Positions 42,882 through 53,142 of a stretch of 64,000 nt of DNA are shown here, one piece after another. The notes beneath the pieces were generated by a model. That model was not told where the DNA came from, made no database searches, and saw only the letters and a list, made by a program, of their open reading frames with translations. The stretch comes from Niastella caeni (lineage in GTDB: Bacteria; Bacteroidota; Bacteroidia; Chitinophagales; Chitinophagaceae), in assembly GCF_004834005.1 (NCBI RefSeq), contig NZ_STFF01000013.1, positions 97,100 through 161,099 on the forward strand. The letters are read 5' to 3'. The stretch's first letter is position 1. Each line of letters opens with the position of its first letter. A program made the translations under genes and the position numbers.

Positions 42882-44693
42882 ATGTCATGTAAAAAAATCT
42901 GTTTCCCGGTCATGGTGGGAATGGCTATCATTTTGGGTTGCCGAAAAAACAACCAGGAACCAATGCTGGTAAACGACAGGCCGCTGGCAGCAAAAGGTAA
43001 ATTGGGCAATAGGGCATTAGCAGGCAATACTACGGTAAATTTTACCCAGGCCATTACCTACAGTGGCGTCAAAGCTGTTTATCCTTTTAGCGGAACTATT
43101 TCCACCTACGGTGCTACCGGTATAGCGCAACCTGGTGGAGCTACACAAAGCGCAAGGCTTACCAATTTAAAATTGGGCCTGTATCGTGTGCCCATAAAGT
43201 GGAATGGCGGTAATGTAATTTCCAGCGCCGCTGGCGGCCCAACTAACATCTCAGGGTTGGCATGGGTAACGGCTATTAAAAACACAGGATCAGAGCCGAT
43301 GGTAGTAATAGGTGGCGCCACTAATGATAACGATATTACTCCTTCCGATGCAGCGAACCTGGTAAATTATTTCAAAAACAATGGCATGCCTGTTAAATAT
43401 TGGGTAGTAGGCAATGAGCCGGGCATGACGATGGATGAATACTGTGCTATGTTCAATACTGTTTTTGACGCCATGAAGAATGCGGATGCCTCCATTAAAA
43501 TTGGTGGTCCTGCACTGGCCTGGTTTGATATGAACGGCCTTAGAAGATTTATACAGTTATCAGGCAGCAGAGCCGATTTTATAGATTATCATCATTACGC
43601 CATGGGTGTAAGTTTTTTGTCTGATGAACAAGCACTGTCAGAAACGGTGAGTTGGGAAAATGAAATAAATGCAATAAGAGCGATGATAACATCTGAACTT
43701 CCCGGCGCAGAAAACAGGATAGAGATACAGGTAGGTGAATACAACTGGTCATGGAGAACAGCTAATGGCTACCCCGGCTGGAATGGTGACGACAGGTTTT
43801 ATAACAGCATAGCCACTGTATGGGGCGCTTCCGTGGCAGGCCATATTGCAAAAGCAGGAGGCCGCGGGCATCAATATGCTGATTTGAACGGAGCATTGGG
43901 GCTTACATTTGAAAAGGCTTCAGATGCATCCAATTTTGGAAGAAGTGTAAACGATGCAATGCCCCTTTATTATGGACTGCAAATGTTTTCCGGTGGCAAT
44001 TTATTCCGGGCATTTGGCAATCCTGCCACTGCCTCTACTACGCTTAGCAACGTAGAAGTGTACGCTTCCACGAACAAAAACATTGTAATGGTGAACAAGG
44101 ACCTTACTGCCAGTCAAACAGTTTCTGTTGATGCAACAGGAATTACTAATGGCTCAGTGATTGATGTTTGGCAAACCAACAATGCACAACCTTTCAGTGC
44201 TCCGCAAAAAGTAGGTTCTATTGTAGCATCCAACGGGTGGTTCAGCTACGATCTTCCGGCAAAAACGGTAACTACATTTATTGTTACAACAAGTATAGCA
44301 CAAAACCTGGCCCTCACTTCAACAGCTACTGCTTCGGGTTATGTGAACGCTGCGGAATCTCCTGACAAAGCCAAAGACGGAAATACTTCCACTACCAAAT
44401 GGTGCGATAATGTGAACCACGATAAATGGCTGCAATATGATTTTGGCAGTGGCCGCACTATTAAAAAAATTGTATTGGATTGGGAAGACTGGGATAAGAA
44501 TACTAAATATAAAATTCAAACCAGTAATGATGGAATTAACTGGACTGATTGCATTGTGGAAAATATCAATGACACTGACCCGAGAAGCTATGATGTAAAC
44601 CTTAGCAACATCCGTTATGTTCGTTTTTTTGTAGCACAGGCAGATGATACCGATGCAGTACGACTGATGGAGTTTGAAGTATGGGGAAATTAA
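42882..44693 (+). CDS. Clan GH-A-like glycoside hydrolase with C-terminal F5/8 (discoidin) domain
   Basis: The 603-residue protein has a lipoprotein leader (VGMAIILGCRK). The catalytic part looks like a clan GH-A barrel: GLYRVPIKWNGGNV, WVVGNEPG with the acid/base at Glu179, DFIDYHHYAMG, and IQVGEYNWSW with the nucleophile at Glu286. Spacing and motifs resemble GH39/GH51/GH30-type enzymes, but I cannot fix the family. About residues 365-455 form a beta-sandwich typical of such enzymes. The last ~140 residues are an F5/8 type C domain (NLALTSTATASGYVNAAES, KWLQYDFGSGRTI, FFVAQADDTDAVRLMEFEV). It is transcribed toward the PUL 3 SusCD genes and shares a bidirectional terminator with the lipoprotein gene. 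Confidence 0.8.
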   Translation: MSCKKICFPVMVGMAIILGCRKNNQEPMLVNDRPLAAKGKLGNRALAGNTTVNFTQAITYSGVKAVYPFSGTISTYGATGIAQPGGATQSARLTNLKLGLYRVPIKWNGGNVISSAAGGPTNISGLAWVTAIKNTGSEPMVVIGGATNDNDITPSDAANLVNYFKNNGMPVKYWVVGNEPGMTMDEYCAMFNTVFDAMKNADASIKIGGPALAWFDMNGLRRFIQLSGSRADFIDYHHYAMGVSFLSDEQALSETVSWENEINAIRAMITSELPGAENRIEIQVGEYNWSWRTANGYPGWNGDDRFYNSIATVWGASVAGHIAKAGGRGHQYADLNGALGLTFEKASDASNFGRSVNDAMPLYYGLQMFSGGNLFRAFGNPATASTTLSNVEVYASTNKNIVMVNKDLTASQTVSVDATGITNGSVIDVWQTNNAQPFSAPQKVGSIVASNGWFSYDLPAKTVTTFIVTTSIAQNLALTSTATASGYVNAAESPDKAKDGNTSTTKWCDNVNHDKWLQYDFGSGRTIKKIVLDWEDWDKNTKYKIQTSNDGINWTDCIVENINDTDPRSYDVNLSNIRYVRFFVAQADDTDAVRLMEFEVWGN

Positions 44694-44714
44694 ATTTTAT
44701 TAAATGCCACAACA

Positions 44715-44745
44715 AAAAAGCCTCTGATTTTCAGGGGCTTTTTTT
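44715..44745. terminator. Bidirectional intrinsic terminator
   Basis: AAAAAGCC(t)CTGA, a TTTT loop and CAG(g)GGCTTTTT form a hairpin with T-runs in both directions. It sits between the convergent stops at 44693 (+) and 44767 (-). Confidence 0.85.
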
Positions 44746-44766
44746 ATTAAGTAGATAGTATCGCTC

Positions 44767-45738
44767 TCAATAATAATCCAATAATCTCCACTCTGAAACC
44801 TGGATAAGGCTGGCGCCGCTTATGGATGTGATGTTTAACCTGTAATAAGAATATTCGGCTTCTGCAGCAAGATTGAACGTACGGGTTACATTTCTGCCGG
44901 GGAAACTTTCATTGCTCCTGCTGTCAATGGTTGTCCACGTTGTTCCATCATTGGAGCCTTCCAGGTTAAAATTTTTAGGATCGCGGTCCGGCGCGTCATT
45001 GGCTGAAGTAAGGCTATACGCATCTATCTTCCTGGAAGATGGATAGGCCAACTGCACATAGAGATCTGTGTTGTAATTAAACGCCAGGTATTTTGAAGAG
45101 AAGTTACTGTCCACAAGATTGGGTAGTTGCTCAGCGCCGGGAGAATTGGTATAATTTCCTGTAATTGTTCCGCCTTTTGTAACATCCCTTGACCTTACAT
45201 TGATTTCATCAATTCTGAAATAGGTAACGGAAAGATTATCGTCAATCGTTCCCGATGACACACTGACCAATTTTATCGGCAACATATATTTTACGCCCAA
45301 CGTTAAATTCTTTGGATTAATGGCCAAAGTAAGCGGCTCCGACGAGGCTCCCCCGTTTTTAACTATGGCGGTAGTGCCCGAAAGGGTGTAGGCGCTTTTT
45401 GGCAGCACCTGGTAAACGTTGCCCGTAAAGGCATTTACCTCATTGTATGTTTTTACGAGCGCAGTATCAACCACAAAATCACCGGTAATGTCTGAAGGCG
45501 CTCCATTATAGGAGGTATAATAAAATCCGAATGCCGTTTCCTGCACGGAATCCACTTTAACCAGCGCCCGCACTTTGTTTTTATCCTGGTATGCCTGCGG
45601 CATATAGCATACACCTTCTTTGAGGGTATACAGATCTTTTTCTTTAAGGCAGGCAGTAAATAAAATTGCAACAGACAACACAGCCACCAGTATTGAAAGT
45701 GGCTGAGGTTGTTTATTTATATTGAATCGGCTGAACAT
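44767..45738 (-). CDS. Lipoprotein with DUF1735 and F5/8 (discoidin) domains (PUL 3)
   Basis: The 323-residue lipoprotein has a lipobox in AILFTACLKEKD. The first half (about 30-165) matches the DUF1735 layout of Bacteroidota PUL lipoproteins, ending in LTLGVKYMLPIKLVSVS. The last ~130 residues are an F5/8 type C domain (LVDSNFSSKYLAFNYN, IDAYSLTSANDAPDRDPKNF, LIQVSEWRLLDYY). Such proteins are surface glycan-binding partners (SusE/F-like in position). It follows SusD by 39 bases and is the last gene of the minus-strand PUL 3 operon. The GH-A-like enzyme across the shared terminator carries the same type of domain. Confidence 0.85.
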   Translation of the reverse strand: MFSRFNINKQPQPLSILVAVLSVAILFTACLKEKDLYTLKEGVCYMPQAYQDKNKVRALVKVDSVQETAFGFYYTSYNGAPSDITGDFVVDTALVKTYNEVNAFTGNVYQVLPKSAYTLSGTTAIVKNGGASSEPLTLAINPKNLTLGVKYMLPIKLVSVSSGTIDDNLSVTYFRIDEINVRSRDVTKGGTITGNYTNSPGAEQLPNLVDSNFSSKYLAFNYNTDLYVQLAYPSSRKIDAYSLTSANDAPDRDPKNFNLEGSNDGTTWTTIDSRSNESFPGRNVTRTFNLAAEAEYSYYRLNITSISGASLIQVSEWRLLDYY

Positions 45739-45777
45739 ATATGCTGTTTTTTGTTTTTAAACCGGGTTAGCTGTTTA

Positions 45778-47631
45778 TTACCAGCCTGGGTTTTGAACCA
45801 GGTATTTGTCTTTTAATATTTCGTTGTTGGGGATAGGCCACAAATAATCTCTCGGTAAGAACCTTCTTTTCTGCACCAGCGTTTTTTCATAAAAGCCTGC
45901 TCCATCGGCAAAAATGTTCATGCCATATACATCAGCGCCCATTGTTTCGGCGGCAATCTTCCATCTGCGCAGGTCAAAATAGCGAACATTTTCAAACGCC
46001 AACTCCACCTGGCGTTCGTGCCTGATAACATTGCGTACTGCATCCTGGCCATTAGGAAGAGGCAATGGATTTGTACCGGCGCCATATTGCGGAAGCCCGG
46101 CTCGTTCTCTTATCCCGTTCACCGCTTTAAGAATTTCCGGATCACCGGGGCTTGATTCATTTAATGCCTCTGCATAGTCGAGGTACATCTGGGCCAGCCT
46201 TACATATACCCAGCCTCTCGACTGGTTGCTGTTGGCAAGCTGTTTTCTTACGATATACCCGGTAGATGTAACATCCCATGTGCTTTGTGTTCTGCCCGAA
46301 TTGCCGCTCAGCTCAAAAACAGGCACCACTTCATTAGGGCTGCTACCCTGGTTTTGCCAGTAACAACGGTTATAACTTACGCCTACATAAAATCTTGCTT
46401 CCCGGTTAACCCATTGATTAAATGTAGACCGGTCTTTGACATCATAAGGCGCCCTGAAATTGGAGAATCCTGATGTCTGGTAACCCGAAGCAGCATCAGT
46501 GATCGCTAATCCATTCTTCATTTCATAAGCATCTACCATGCTTTGGTTCACCGAAAGAAAACCTGCGCCTTTTCCTACCGTGTTATTGTAGCCTACCATT
46601 TTTGGTGTTATGTCGTACCAATAGTCGCCGGCGCCTCCGCACATTGATTTTCCCCAGATCCACTCGGTATTCCAGTCGTTCAGCATTACGTTTTTACAGG
46701 ATTTGTATGCGGCTTTAAATGGGTCGGTATCATTTTCAGTATAAAGCCTGTATGTACCCGGCACAAATTCATTTAGGAATTCCCTGTAAGCATCTGCGGC
46801 GAGTTTCCATTTATTGGCATCATACACCTGGTTGATCAATTGCAACCCGTCCTTGTTCTTTAAAGAAGCGTAATCTTTATTGCCATTGAATAACGGACTG
46901 GCCGACAGTAATAATGCCTGCGCTTTATAGGCTTTACAAACACCGGTGGTTATGCGCCCCCATTCATTATTTAAAGGCAGGTTGGCAGGTTGATTTTGCC
47001 CTAATGTTTCGGAAGTTTTTAATTCAGCATAAGCCTCGTCCAGCTCACGCGTAACATATGCTACGCAATTGTCGAAAGAAGTACGCGGGAAAAATATGTC
47101 ATCACCAGTTCCCTCAACGGGCACTACATCTTCCAAAATGATTACCGGCCCGTACAGGCGCATCATCCAGTAATAAAAAATAGCTCTCAATGCACGTGCT
47201 TCCGCTTTGAAGCGCATTTTCTGCAGGGCTGTTAAATCGGGAGCAGTTGCTGCATCGATCTTTGAAATAAAATCAGTGGCCGTTCTTACCGGTTTATAAA
47301 AATTGGTCCAAAAGGTACCGCCCACATTATTATCCCAGGTGCTTTGATTGAGTGCATTGGACATTACCCAACTGAGCGACCAGTAGTTGGCTTCATCCGA
47401 AGCGCCTGTCCACGGCCCTGCATAACTCCCACCGGGGGCAAAACGAGTGCTGAATTCATCGGGAATGTTGGCATATACCTGTGCCAGGTACCCGTTGGTA
47501 TTGTTGTAGGTTTTAAATATATCTGCTTCTTTTAAAAGATTATCGGGTACCTGGTTAAGAAATTTTTTACAGGACGCCATCGTCGCCAGTGCCAGGAACA
47601 CAATTATTATTTTGGATATCTTGGTTGTCAT
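45778..47631 (-). CDS. SusD/RagB family lipoprotein (PUL 3)
   Basis: The 617-residue lipoprotein has a lipobox near residue 21 (LATMASCKKFLNQVPDNLL). SusD hallmarks are present: GYLAQVYANIPDEF, FKAEARALRAIFYYWMMRLYGPVI, VRLAQMYLDYAEALNES, RHERQVELAFENVRYFDLRRWK and YLWPIPNNEIL. It is close in type to the PUL 1 SusD (similar length and ending), suggesting that PULs 1 and 3 address related or structurally similar glycans. It sits 18 bases after SusC. Confidence 0.96.
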   Translation of the reverse strand: MTTKISKIIIVFLALATMASCKKFLNQVPDNLLKEADIFKTYNNTNGYLAQVYANIPDEFSTRFAPGGSYAGPWTGASDEANYWSLSWVMSNALNQSTWDNNVGGTFWTNFYKPVRTATDFISKIDAATAPDLTALQKMRFKAEARALRAIFYYWMMRLYGPVIILEDVVPVEGTGDDIFFPRTSFDNCVAYVTRELDEAYAELKTSETLGQNQPANLPLNNEWGRITTGVCKAYKAQALLLSASPLFNGNKDYASLKNKDGLQLINQVYDANKWKLAADAYREFLNEFVPGTYRLYTENDTDPFKAAYKSCKNVMLNDWNTEWIWGKSMCGGAGDYWYDITPKMVGYNNTVGKGAGFLSVNQSMVDAYEMKNGLAITDAASGYQTSGFSNFRAPYDVKDRSTFNQWVNREARFYVGVSYNRCYWQNQGSSPNEVVPVFELSGNSGRTQSTWDVTSTGYIVRKQLANSNQSRGWVYVRLAQMYLDYAEALNESSPGDPEILKAVNGIRERAGLPQYGAGTNPLPLPNGQDAVRNVIRHERQVELAFENVRYFDLRRWKIAAETMGADVYGMNIFADGAGFYEKTLVQKRRFLPRDYLWPIPNNEILKDKYLVQNPGW

Positions 47632-47649
47632 TGTATCGATAATTAAGAA

Positions 47650-50600
47650 TTAAAAATTAACCTGCAACCCTATAGACATATTACGGGTGTTGGGGTAGGT
47701 ATTGCCGTTTGACGTATTCAGTTCAGGGTCCCATAATTTGAACTTGCTCCAGTAGAGTAAATTCACACCTGAGAAATAAACCCTGGCGCTGGCTAAGCCA
47801 ATTTTTTTGAAAGGTTCTTTTGGAATGTTATAGCCGAGATCAACCGTTTTTAAACGAATGAAGCTCATATCCTTTACCCACCAGGTACTGGCCACTGTAT
47901 TATTCGATGTGGCAGCATTGCCCCAGCCGAGGCGGGGGAAATAAGGATGTTCCGCTTTATTTTCCTGCGTCCACCTGTTGGTTGAGATCATAAAAATGTT
48001 ACCGTCATTACCGCCGCCACTGAAAGGCATCGCTGCATTGCCCGACATTAACCTCGACGCACCTGATATTCCCTGGAAAAACACACTGAGGTAAAACCTG
48101 CCAACGTTCATGTTGGCGCCAAAACCATATACGAAATTGGGCACATCCCAACGACTGATCTTCGTTTGGTCATAAATATCAATAACCCCATCACCGTTCA
48201 GGTCCTTATATTTCAGATCACCTACCCTGGGGTTACCCAATGCAATTTGTGAAGGGCTGTTATCAATTTCTTTCTGGCTTTGGAAGATCCTTTCGGCTAT
48301 ATAACCATAACTGGCCAGCAGGTTATGTCCCCTTCTTTCCTGGTAAGGATTGGCAAAAGGAGCCTGCCTGTTCTCCCGCAATATATCTGTGTTGTAAGTG
48401 AAGTTTCCCCTGAAAGAAATACTTACTTTTTTGGATAATGAAATGCCCTGCAATTCCACGGTCCCATCAAATCCGGCTGCATCAAGAACGCCGTAGTTGC
48501 CAACGGGATTATACTGCAACCCCGCGTAGTCGGGGAAGTCGGCCCTGGTCAAAAATACACCGGTGCGGTGCGACCGAAAATAATCCAGCACAAACGATAG
48601 TTTATTATTCAAAACATTAAACTCGAGGCCGAGGTCCTGTGTATGGGCAGTAGCCCATTTTACGTCTGCGCCGTATTGTGAGATGTTCACACCTGTAACA
48701 CCCATGCTTGCGCCAGGCCTGCCGAATGTAATTCCACGGGCATTGTTTGTAACCAATGTTAAAAATCCAAAACGTAAACCGGTTCCCGGTGCACCCGCTA
48801 TACCATTGGAGTAACGGATCTTAAAGTATTGGAAAATGTTGGCCAATGGTTCAAAAAACTTTTCTTTTGAAACAACCCAACCCACCCCAATGGAGGGGAA
48901 GAAGCCAAACCGGTTAGCAGGCGCATAGTTTTCAGAACCATTATAACCGGCAGTTATTTCTGTAAAGTATTTATCATTATATGAATAAGTGACTTTGCCC
49001 GCTACGTTTTGCTGGCGAAACGGAATATAAGTGCTCAGGGTGCCGTTGAAAGGAAATAACTGGCTCAGCTGGTTGTAAACGACTGTAGAGTAAATATGAT
49101 GATCGCCAAAGTAGCGGTCGTAGGAAACCTGCCCCTCCATGGTGAACTGACGGGTGCCTCCATTGGAGGTGGCGAATCCTAACTCATCCGAACCTGCGAT
49201 CATTTGTTCCAGGTTCAGGGTGCCGTCGGGTTTATAAGGATTTGCCTGGTTTAAATAGTAAATGCTTCTGTTCCTTATTCTGCGTTCAAATGATTCATTA
49301 TACAGATCATAAGAATACATACCTCTTGCACTAAGGCCCTTGGTAATAAAATCCAGATCCTGGGTAAGAAAAAGGCCGCTGTTTATTTTTGACGTAAATC
49401 TTTTAATATAACCCGTTTGTGTTACGGCCGCCCAGGGATTGGGAGAAGGGGTGGAACCATAACCTATACCCGAAACCAGGTTGCCCGGGTACATAGGTGG
49501 GTAAAAAACAGGACTGGCATTTTGTGCCTGGGCAAAGGCCTGCCCGGCGCCCCCGCCAGGCTCAACGAAATTGGTAATATAACCGTTTATGTATAAACTG
49601 AATTTTGTTGTTTTGGTCAGGTTCATATCGATGTTCGACGTATAGTTAAACCTTCTGAAGAGGGTGGTGGCGTCGTAATCTACTTTAGGATCTGTTTTCA
49701 ACAGCGACGTTTCATCATAGTAGGCTACAGAGGTATAGTATTTCGTGTTTTCATTGCCACCGGTAGCGCTGACGTTGAGGCGTTTGTTGAACGAATATTT
49801 TTTGAACAATAAGTCCATCCAGTTTACATTCGGAAACCTGTAAGGATTAGCCGTTCCGGAAAGCGTGCTGTCTATATATGCCTGGGTAAACTGCGGGGCC
49901 TGGCCAGAAGCAACCAACGCCTCATTTTTAAGTTCCATATAAGTTTTGGCGTCGGCCATTTCAGGCACTTTGGTAAAAGAGGTAGTTCCGTGGTTATAAT
50001 TCAACATCAGTTTTACCTTACCTGCTTTACCTTTTTTAGTGTTGATGAGAATTACCCCATTGGCGCCCAATGAGCCATATACCGCGGTAGAAGACGCGTC
50101 TTTTAAAATGGTGAAAGACTCGATGTCTTCCGGGTCAACGCTGTTTAAGTCTCTGCCCTGCACACCGTCGATGATGACCAATGCACCGCTGGGGCTTCCG
50201 CCAAATGTTTGAATTCCTCTTATCCATATATCGGCGGAGTTACTGCCGGGTAACCCGGAGCGCTGTACGCCCACTACACCTGCCACCCGACCGGCCAGCA
50301 TGGTGCTGAGATTGGCTACCGGGTGTTGCAATTCTTTTGCGCTGATGGTTGACTGTGCTCCTACAACACTGATCTTTTTTTGTTTACCACCGTAACTGGT
50401 TACAATCACATCTTCAAGACTGCCGGCTTTGGCTTCCATGATCACTTCAAGTACAAGCGAATTGTTAACCGGCCTTATCATTTCAATATAACCAGTATGC
50501 GTAAATACAAGTACATCTGTGGTGCTTACCTGCAATTTAAATTCGCCCTCGTTATTGGTGGTTGTACCCGTTGTGCTTTTATTCTGTATTACAACAGAAA

Positions 50601-50736
50601 CGCCAGGAATGGGTTTGTCCATCTTGTCTTTTACAATTCCTGTAACGGTAATGATAGTTTGTGAAAAAGCACCGTTTATAATGGGGATTGTCATTAAGAA
50701 CGCAGACAGAACTCTAAGCAGAAAGTTTCTGGGCAT
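47650..50736 (-). CDS. SusC/RagA TonB-linked outer-membrane protein (PUL 3)
   Basis: The 1028-residue protein has a signal peptide (LLRVLSAFLMTIPIINGAFS) and a carboxypeptidase-regulatory domain (VTGIVKDKMDKPIPGVSVVI). A TonB-box-like VIVTSYGGKQKKISVVG follows, then the plug (ILKDASSTAVYGSLGANGVI) and the barrel. It lacks an STN domain, so unlike PUL 1 it is not wired to a FecR. The nearest regulators are the divergent kinase and OmpR-type regulator at 50983-53139. It shares the QSTISAKELQHPVANLS and GRVAGVVGVQRSGLPG plug features with the PUL 1 SusC, again pointing to a close relationship. Confidence 0.96.
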   Translation of the reverse strand: MPRNFLLRVLSAFLMTIPIINGAFSQTIITVTGIVKDKMDKPIPGVSVVIQNKSTTGTTTNNEGEFKLQVSTTDVLVFTHTGYIEMIRPVNNSLVLEVIMEAKAGSLEDVIVTSYGGKQKKISVVGAQSTISAKELQHPVANLSTMLAGRVAGVVGVQRSGLPGSNSADIWIRGIQTFGGSPSGALVIIDGVQGRDLNSVDPEDIESFTILKDASSTAVYGSLGANGVILINTKKGKAGKVKLMLNYNHGTTSFTKVPEMADAKTYMELKNEALVASGQAPQFTQAYIDSTLSGTANPYRFPNVNWMDLLFKKYSFNKRLNVSATGGNENTKYYTSVAYYDETSLLKTDPKVDYDATTLFRRFNYTSNIDMNLTKTTKFSLYINGYITNFVEPGGGAGQAFAQAQNASPVFYPPMYPGNLVSGIGYGSTPSPNPWAAVTQTGYIKRFTSKINSGLFLTQDLDFITKGLSARGMYSYDLYNESFERRIRNRSIYYLNQANPYKPDGTLNLEQMIAGSDELGFATSNGGTRQFTMEGQVSYDRYFGDHHIYSTVVYNQLSQLFPFNGTLSTYIPFRQQNVAGKVTYSYNDKYFTEITAGYNGSENYAPANRFGFFPSIGVGWVVSKEKFFEPLANIFQYFKIRYSNGIAGAPGTGLRFGFLTLVTNNARGITFGRPGASMGVTGVNISQYGADVKWATAHTQDLGLEFNVLNNKLSFVLDYFRSHRTGVFLTRADFPDYAGLQYNPVGNYGVLDAAGFDGTVELQGISLSKKVSISFRGNFTYNTDILRENRQAPFANPYQERRGHNLLASYGYIAERIFQSQKEIDNSPSQIALGNPRVGDLKYKDLNGDGVIDIYDQTKISRWDVPNFVYGFGANMNVGRFYLSVFFQGISGASRLMSGNAAMPFSGGGNDGNIFMISTNRWTQENKAEHPYFPRLGWGNAATSNNTVASTWWVKDMSFIRLKTVDLGYNIPKEPFKKIGLASARVYFSGVNLLYWSKFKLWDPELNTSNGNTYPNTRNMSIGLQVNF

Positions 50737-50982
50737 AGCTTTCGTTTTAATTTTGGTTAGAAAAACAATATTAAAAAGTTAGCAGTGGTAGAATAGTTAA
50801 TGGATCTGAAACGGATTGTTAACAGAAACTAAACGGGTGGCCCTTAGCGGAAATTATTTCGCCTTTTTTCAGAAATATTTTATGTGTACCCCACTGATTG
50901 CGGGAAAATTATGTAGAAAAAGATTATATATTACTGAGCAAAGCGTTAGCGGAAACTGAATCATAACCCAAAACAAGGCTGC

Positions 50983-52413
50983 TTGAAATATACGACCACC
51001 CTTCATACGGTCATTGCCGTTGCCAGCTTTCTTATACTCTCGTATGTACAATTCTTCCTGCTATACAATACCTATGAATTGAAAAACGATCATTATTTCT
51101 TTGCGGAGAAGAGAACCATTACGAACGAATACCTGGCAGCCATCAGGAACGACAAGGTGTTTCCCGGCGGCGGAGCGATATTAGACAGGTATGTGATGGG
51201 GCATATGCAGCAGTTGGAGAAGTTATACAACCACAACCGGCCGGCGTTCAACCGGTTTAGTCAACAGGTTTGCGACAGTGCCTTTCGTGATCTGCGCAGG
51301 GCCAATAATTTAGACAGCCTGCTGCAGGTCATCATGCAGCGTAACCGGCTCAACAGGAAAATACAGTATGCTTCTACCATCGAATCGGTGGAAATAGCCT
51401 TTCAGCGCGACCGGTATATTCCGGTTTACCAGCAGCATGGCAGTTATCAATGGATCGATCCGCACATACAAACGAAAGCAGGGATACGGGTGGGAGGCAC
51501 GCTAAACGACCTGAAAGTAAATACCCTGGCAAAGAATATAGTGGTTAGCATCAGCGTTGCACACACCTACCGCATATCGTTCAGCCTGTATATAGATACC
51601 TACGACCGAAAACAAACGATCCTCCGCCTGATGATGCCTACCTTCCTGTTGTCGCTTTTGTCGGTTGGTGGCGTGGTGCTCCTGTACTTTGTTACCTTCC
51701 GTAACTGGATAAAGCAAAAGAAACTGTCGCAGATGAAATCTGATTTCATCAACAGCATTACGCACGAATTTCATACCCCGTTATCTGCCATTATCGTAGC
51801 CAATCGCACCATGCAGAATGAAAAGATCATAACGAACAGGGAAAGCCTGTTGCCCCTGACCGAAGTGGTGCAGCGGCAGGCTGAACGGCTCAAAACGTTG
51901 ATTGGCCAAACGTTGGAGATAACAACGATGAACAAACTTTCCCTGCAGCTTCAAAAAAGATCGGTGCACCACCTGCTCGACGACCTGTTGCTCGATTACC
52001 GGCTCAATGCAACGGAATCGAACGTTAACCTCTCCCTGCACAAAAATGCCACACGGGATGTCGTTCTCCTCGATCCCTTCTGGTTTACTACCATAATTTT
52101 GAATATTTTTGATAATGCTGTCAAATACAACGCCAGGGAGAATAAAGAGATCGTAGTCACCACGTTCAGCGACCGGAAGTTCCTGCACATCGCGATAGCC
52201 GACAATGGCATTGGGATGACAAGTGAAGTGCGCAGGCATATTTTCGAGAAGTTTTACCGTGGCAGGAGTGAGGCCCATAGCCGGGTGAAGGGGCTGGGAT
52301 TAGGGTTGTTTTACGTTAACAAGGCGATCGATTCGCATCGATGGAAGATTGACATCAGGAGCGCGGAAGGCGAGGGAAGTGTATTTACGATCAGCATACC
52401 CTTATCAGATTAA
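50983..52413 (+). CDS. Sensor histidine kinase
   Basis: The frame has no ATG before the conserved part, and the TTG at 50983 is the only in-frame start after the upstream stop at 50947. The 476-residue product has two membrane helices (about 8-27 and 216-238) enclosing a ~190-residue periplasmic sensor. A HisKA domain follows (SDFINSITHEFHTPLS, His261), then a HATPase domain (DNAVKYN, DNGIGM, GLGLGLFYVNKAI). It is a classical type, not a hybrid, and its partner starts 12 bases downstream. Being divergent from the PUL 3 SusC it could control that PUL, or the convergent pckG-dctA cluster; sequence cannot decide. Confidence 0.93.
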   Translation: MKYTTTLHTVIAVASFLILSYVQFFLLYNTYELKNDHYFFAEKRTITNEYLAAIRNDKVFPGGGAILDRYVMGHMQQLEKLYNHNRPAFNRFSQQVCDSAFRDLRRANNLDSLLQVIMQRNRLNRKIQYASTIESVEIAFQRDRYIPVYQQHGSYQWIDPHIQTKAGIRVGGTLNDLKVNTLAKNIVVSISVAHTYRISFSLYIDTYDRKQTILRLMMPTFLLSLLSVGGVVLLYFVTFRNWIKQKKLSQMKSDFINSITHEFHTPLSAIIVANRTMQNEKIITNRESLLPLTEVVQRQAERLKTLIGQTLEITTMNKLSLQLQKRSVHHLLDDLLLDYRLNATESNVNLSLHKNATRDVVLLDPFWFTTIILNIFDNAVKYNARENKEIVVTTFSDRKFLHIAIADNGIGMTSEVRRHIFEKFYRGRSEAHSRVKGLGLGLFYVNKAIDSHRWKIDIRSAEGEGSVFTISIPLSD

Positions 52414-52425
52414 AAAAAACTTCCT

Positions 52426-53139
52426 ATGAATGCTAAGATCCTGTTGGTTGAAGACGAGATCGATCTTGGGAATGTGGTGAAACAGTACCTGGAGATCGTT
52501 GGCTTCGAGGTAAGCTGGGCGAAGAATGGCAAGGAGGCGCTCGGCCAGTTGCAACATGAGCGGGGCGCTTATCAATTAGCCCTTATCGACATTTCTATGC
52601 CTGTGATGGATGGTTTTGAGCTGGCCAACAAGATCATTGAATCAGGTCTTCGTATTCCTTTTCTTTTTTTAACGGCCCGCAATGAAAAGGCTGATCGCCT
52701 GTACGGCCTGAAAATCGGCGCAGACGACTATATTTCAAAACCTTTCGACGTAGATGAGCTGGTGCTTCGGATAAAGAATATCATCCGGCGCTGTGCTGGT
52801 GCTGAAATGCCGCAACGACCGGTGATCGTTCGCGGCGACGTGGAATTTAACAAAGATTCTCTGGGGCTGTCTATCAAACATGGCAATGAGATCGTTCTCA
52901 CGCCCCGGGAAGCGGAGTTGCTGTTGTACCTCTTCGGGCATGCGAACAGGATATTGCGGCGCGAAGATATCCTCATAGAGCTATGGGGGAAGAACGACTA
53001 TTTTCTCGGCCGCAGTCTCGACGTTTTTATTTCCCGCCTTCGAAAACACCTGAACAATTCAGATTGTATGAGCATCGAGAATGTGTATGGCGTAGGATTT
53101 ATCTTCCGCGTGAAAGAGTTGCCGGTGATCAGTCCGTAA
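52426..53139 (+). CDS. OmpR/PhoB family response regulator
   Basis: The 237-residue protein has a receiver domain with phospho-acceptor Asp55 (LALIDISMPVMDG), Thr83 (FLTAR) and Lys105 (DDYISKPFD), and a winged-helix DNA-binding domain at about 140-230 (LTPREAELLLYLFGHANRIL, LDVFISRLRKHLNN, VYGVGFIF). It is the cognate regulator of the adjoining kinase. Its stop is three bases from the stop of pckG on the other strand. Confidence 0.95.
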   Translation: MNAKILLVEDEIDLGNVVKQYLEIVGFEVSWAKNGKEALGQLQHERGAYQLALIDISMPVMDGFELANKIIESGLRIPFLFLTARNEKADRLYGLKIGADDYISKPFDVDELVLRIKNIIRRCAGAEMPQRPVIVRGDVEFNKDSLGLSIKHGNEIVLTPREAELLLYLFGHANRILRREDILIELWGKNDYFLGRSLDVFISRLRKHLNNSDCMSIENVYGVGFIFRVKELPVISP

Positions 53140-53142
53140 TAA

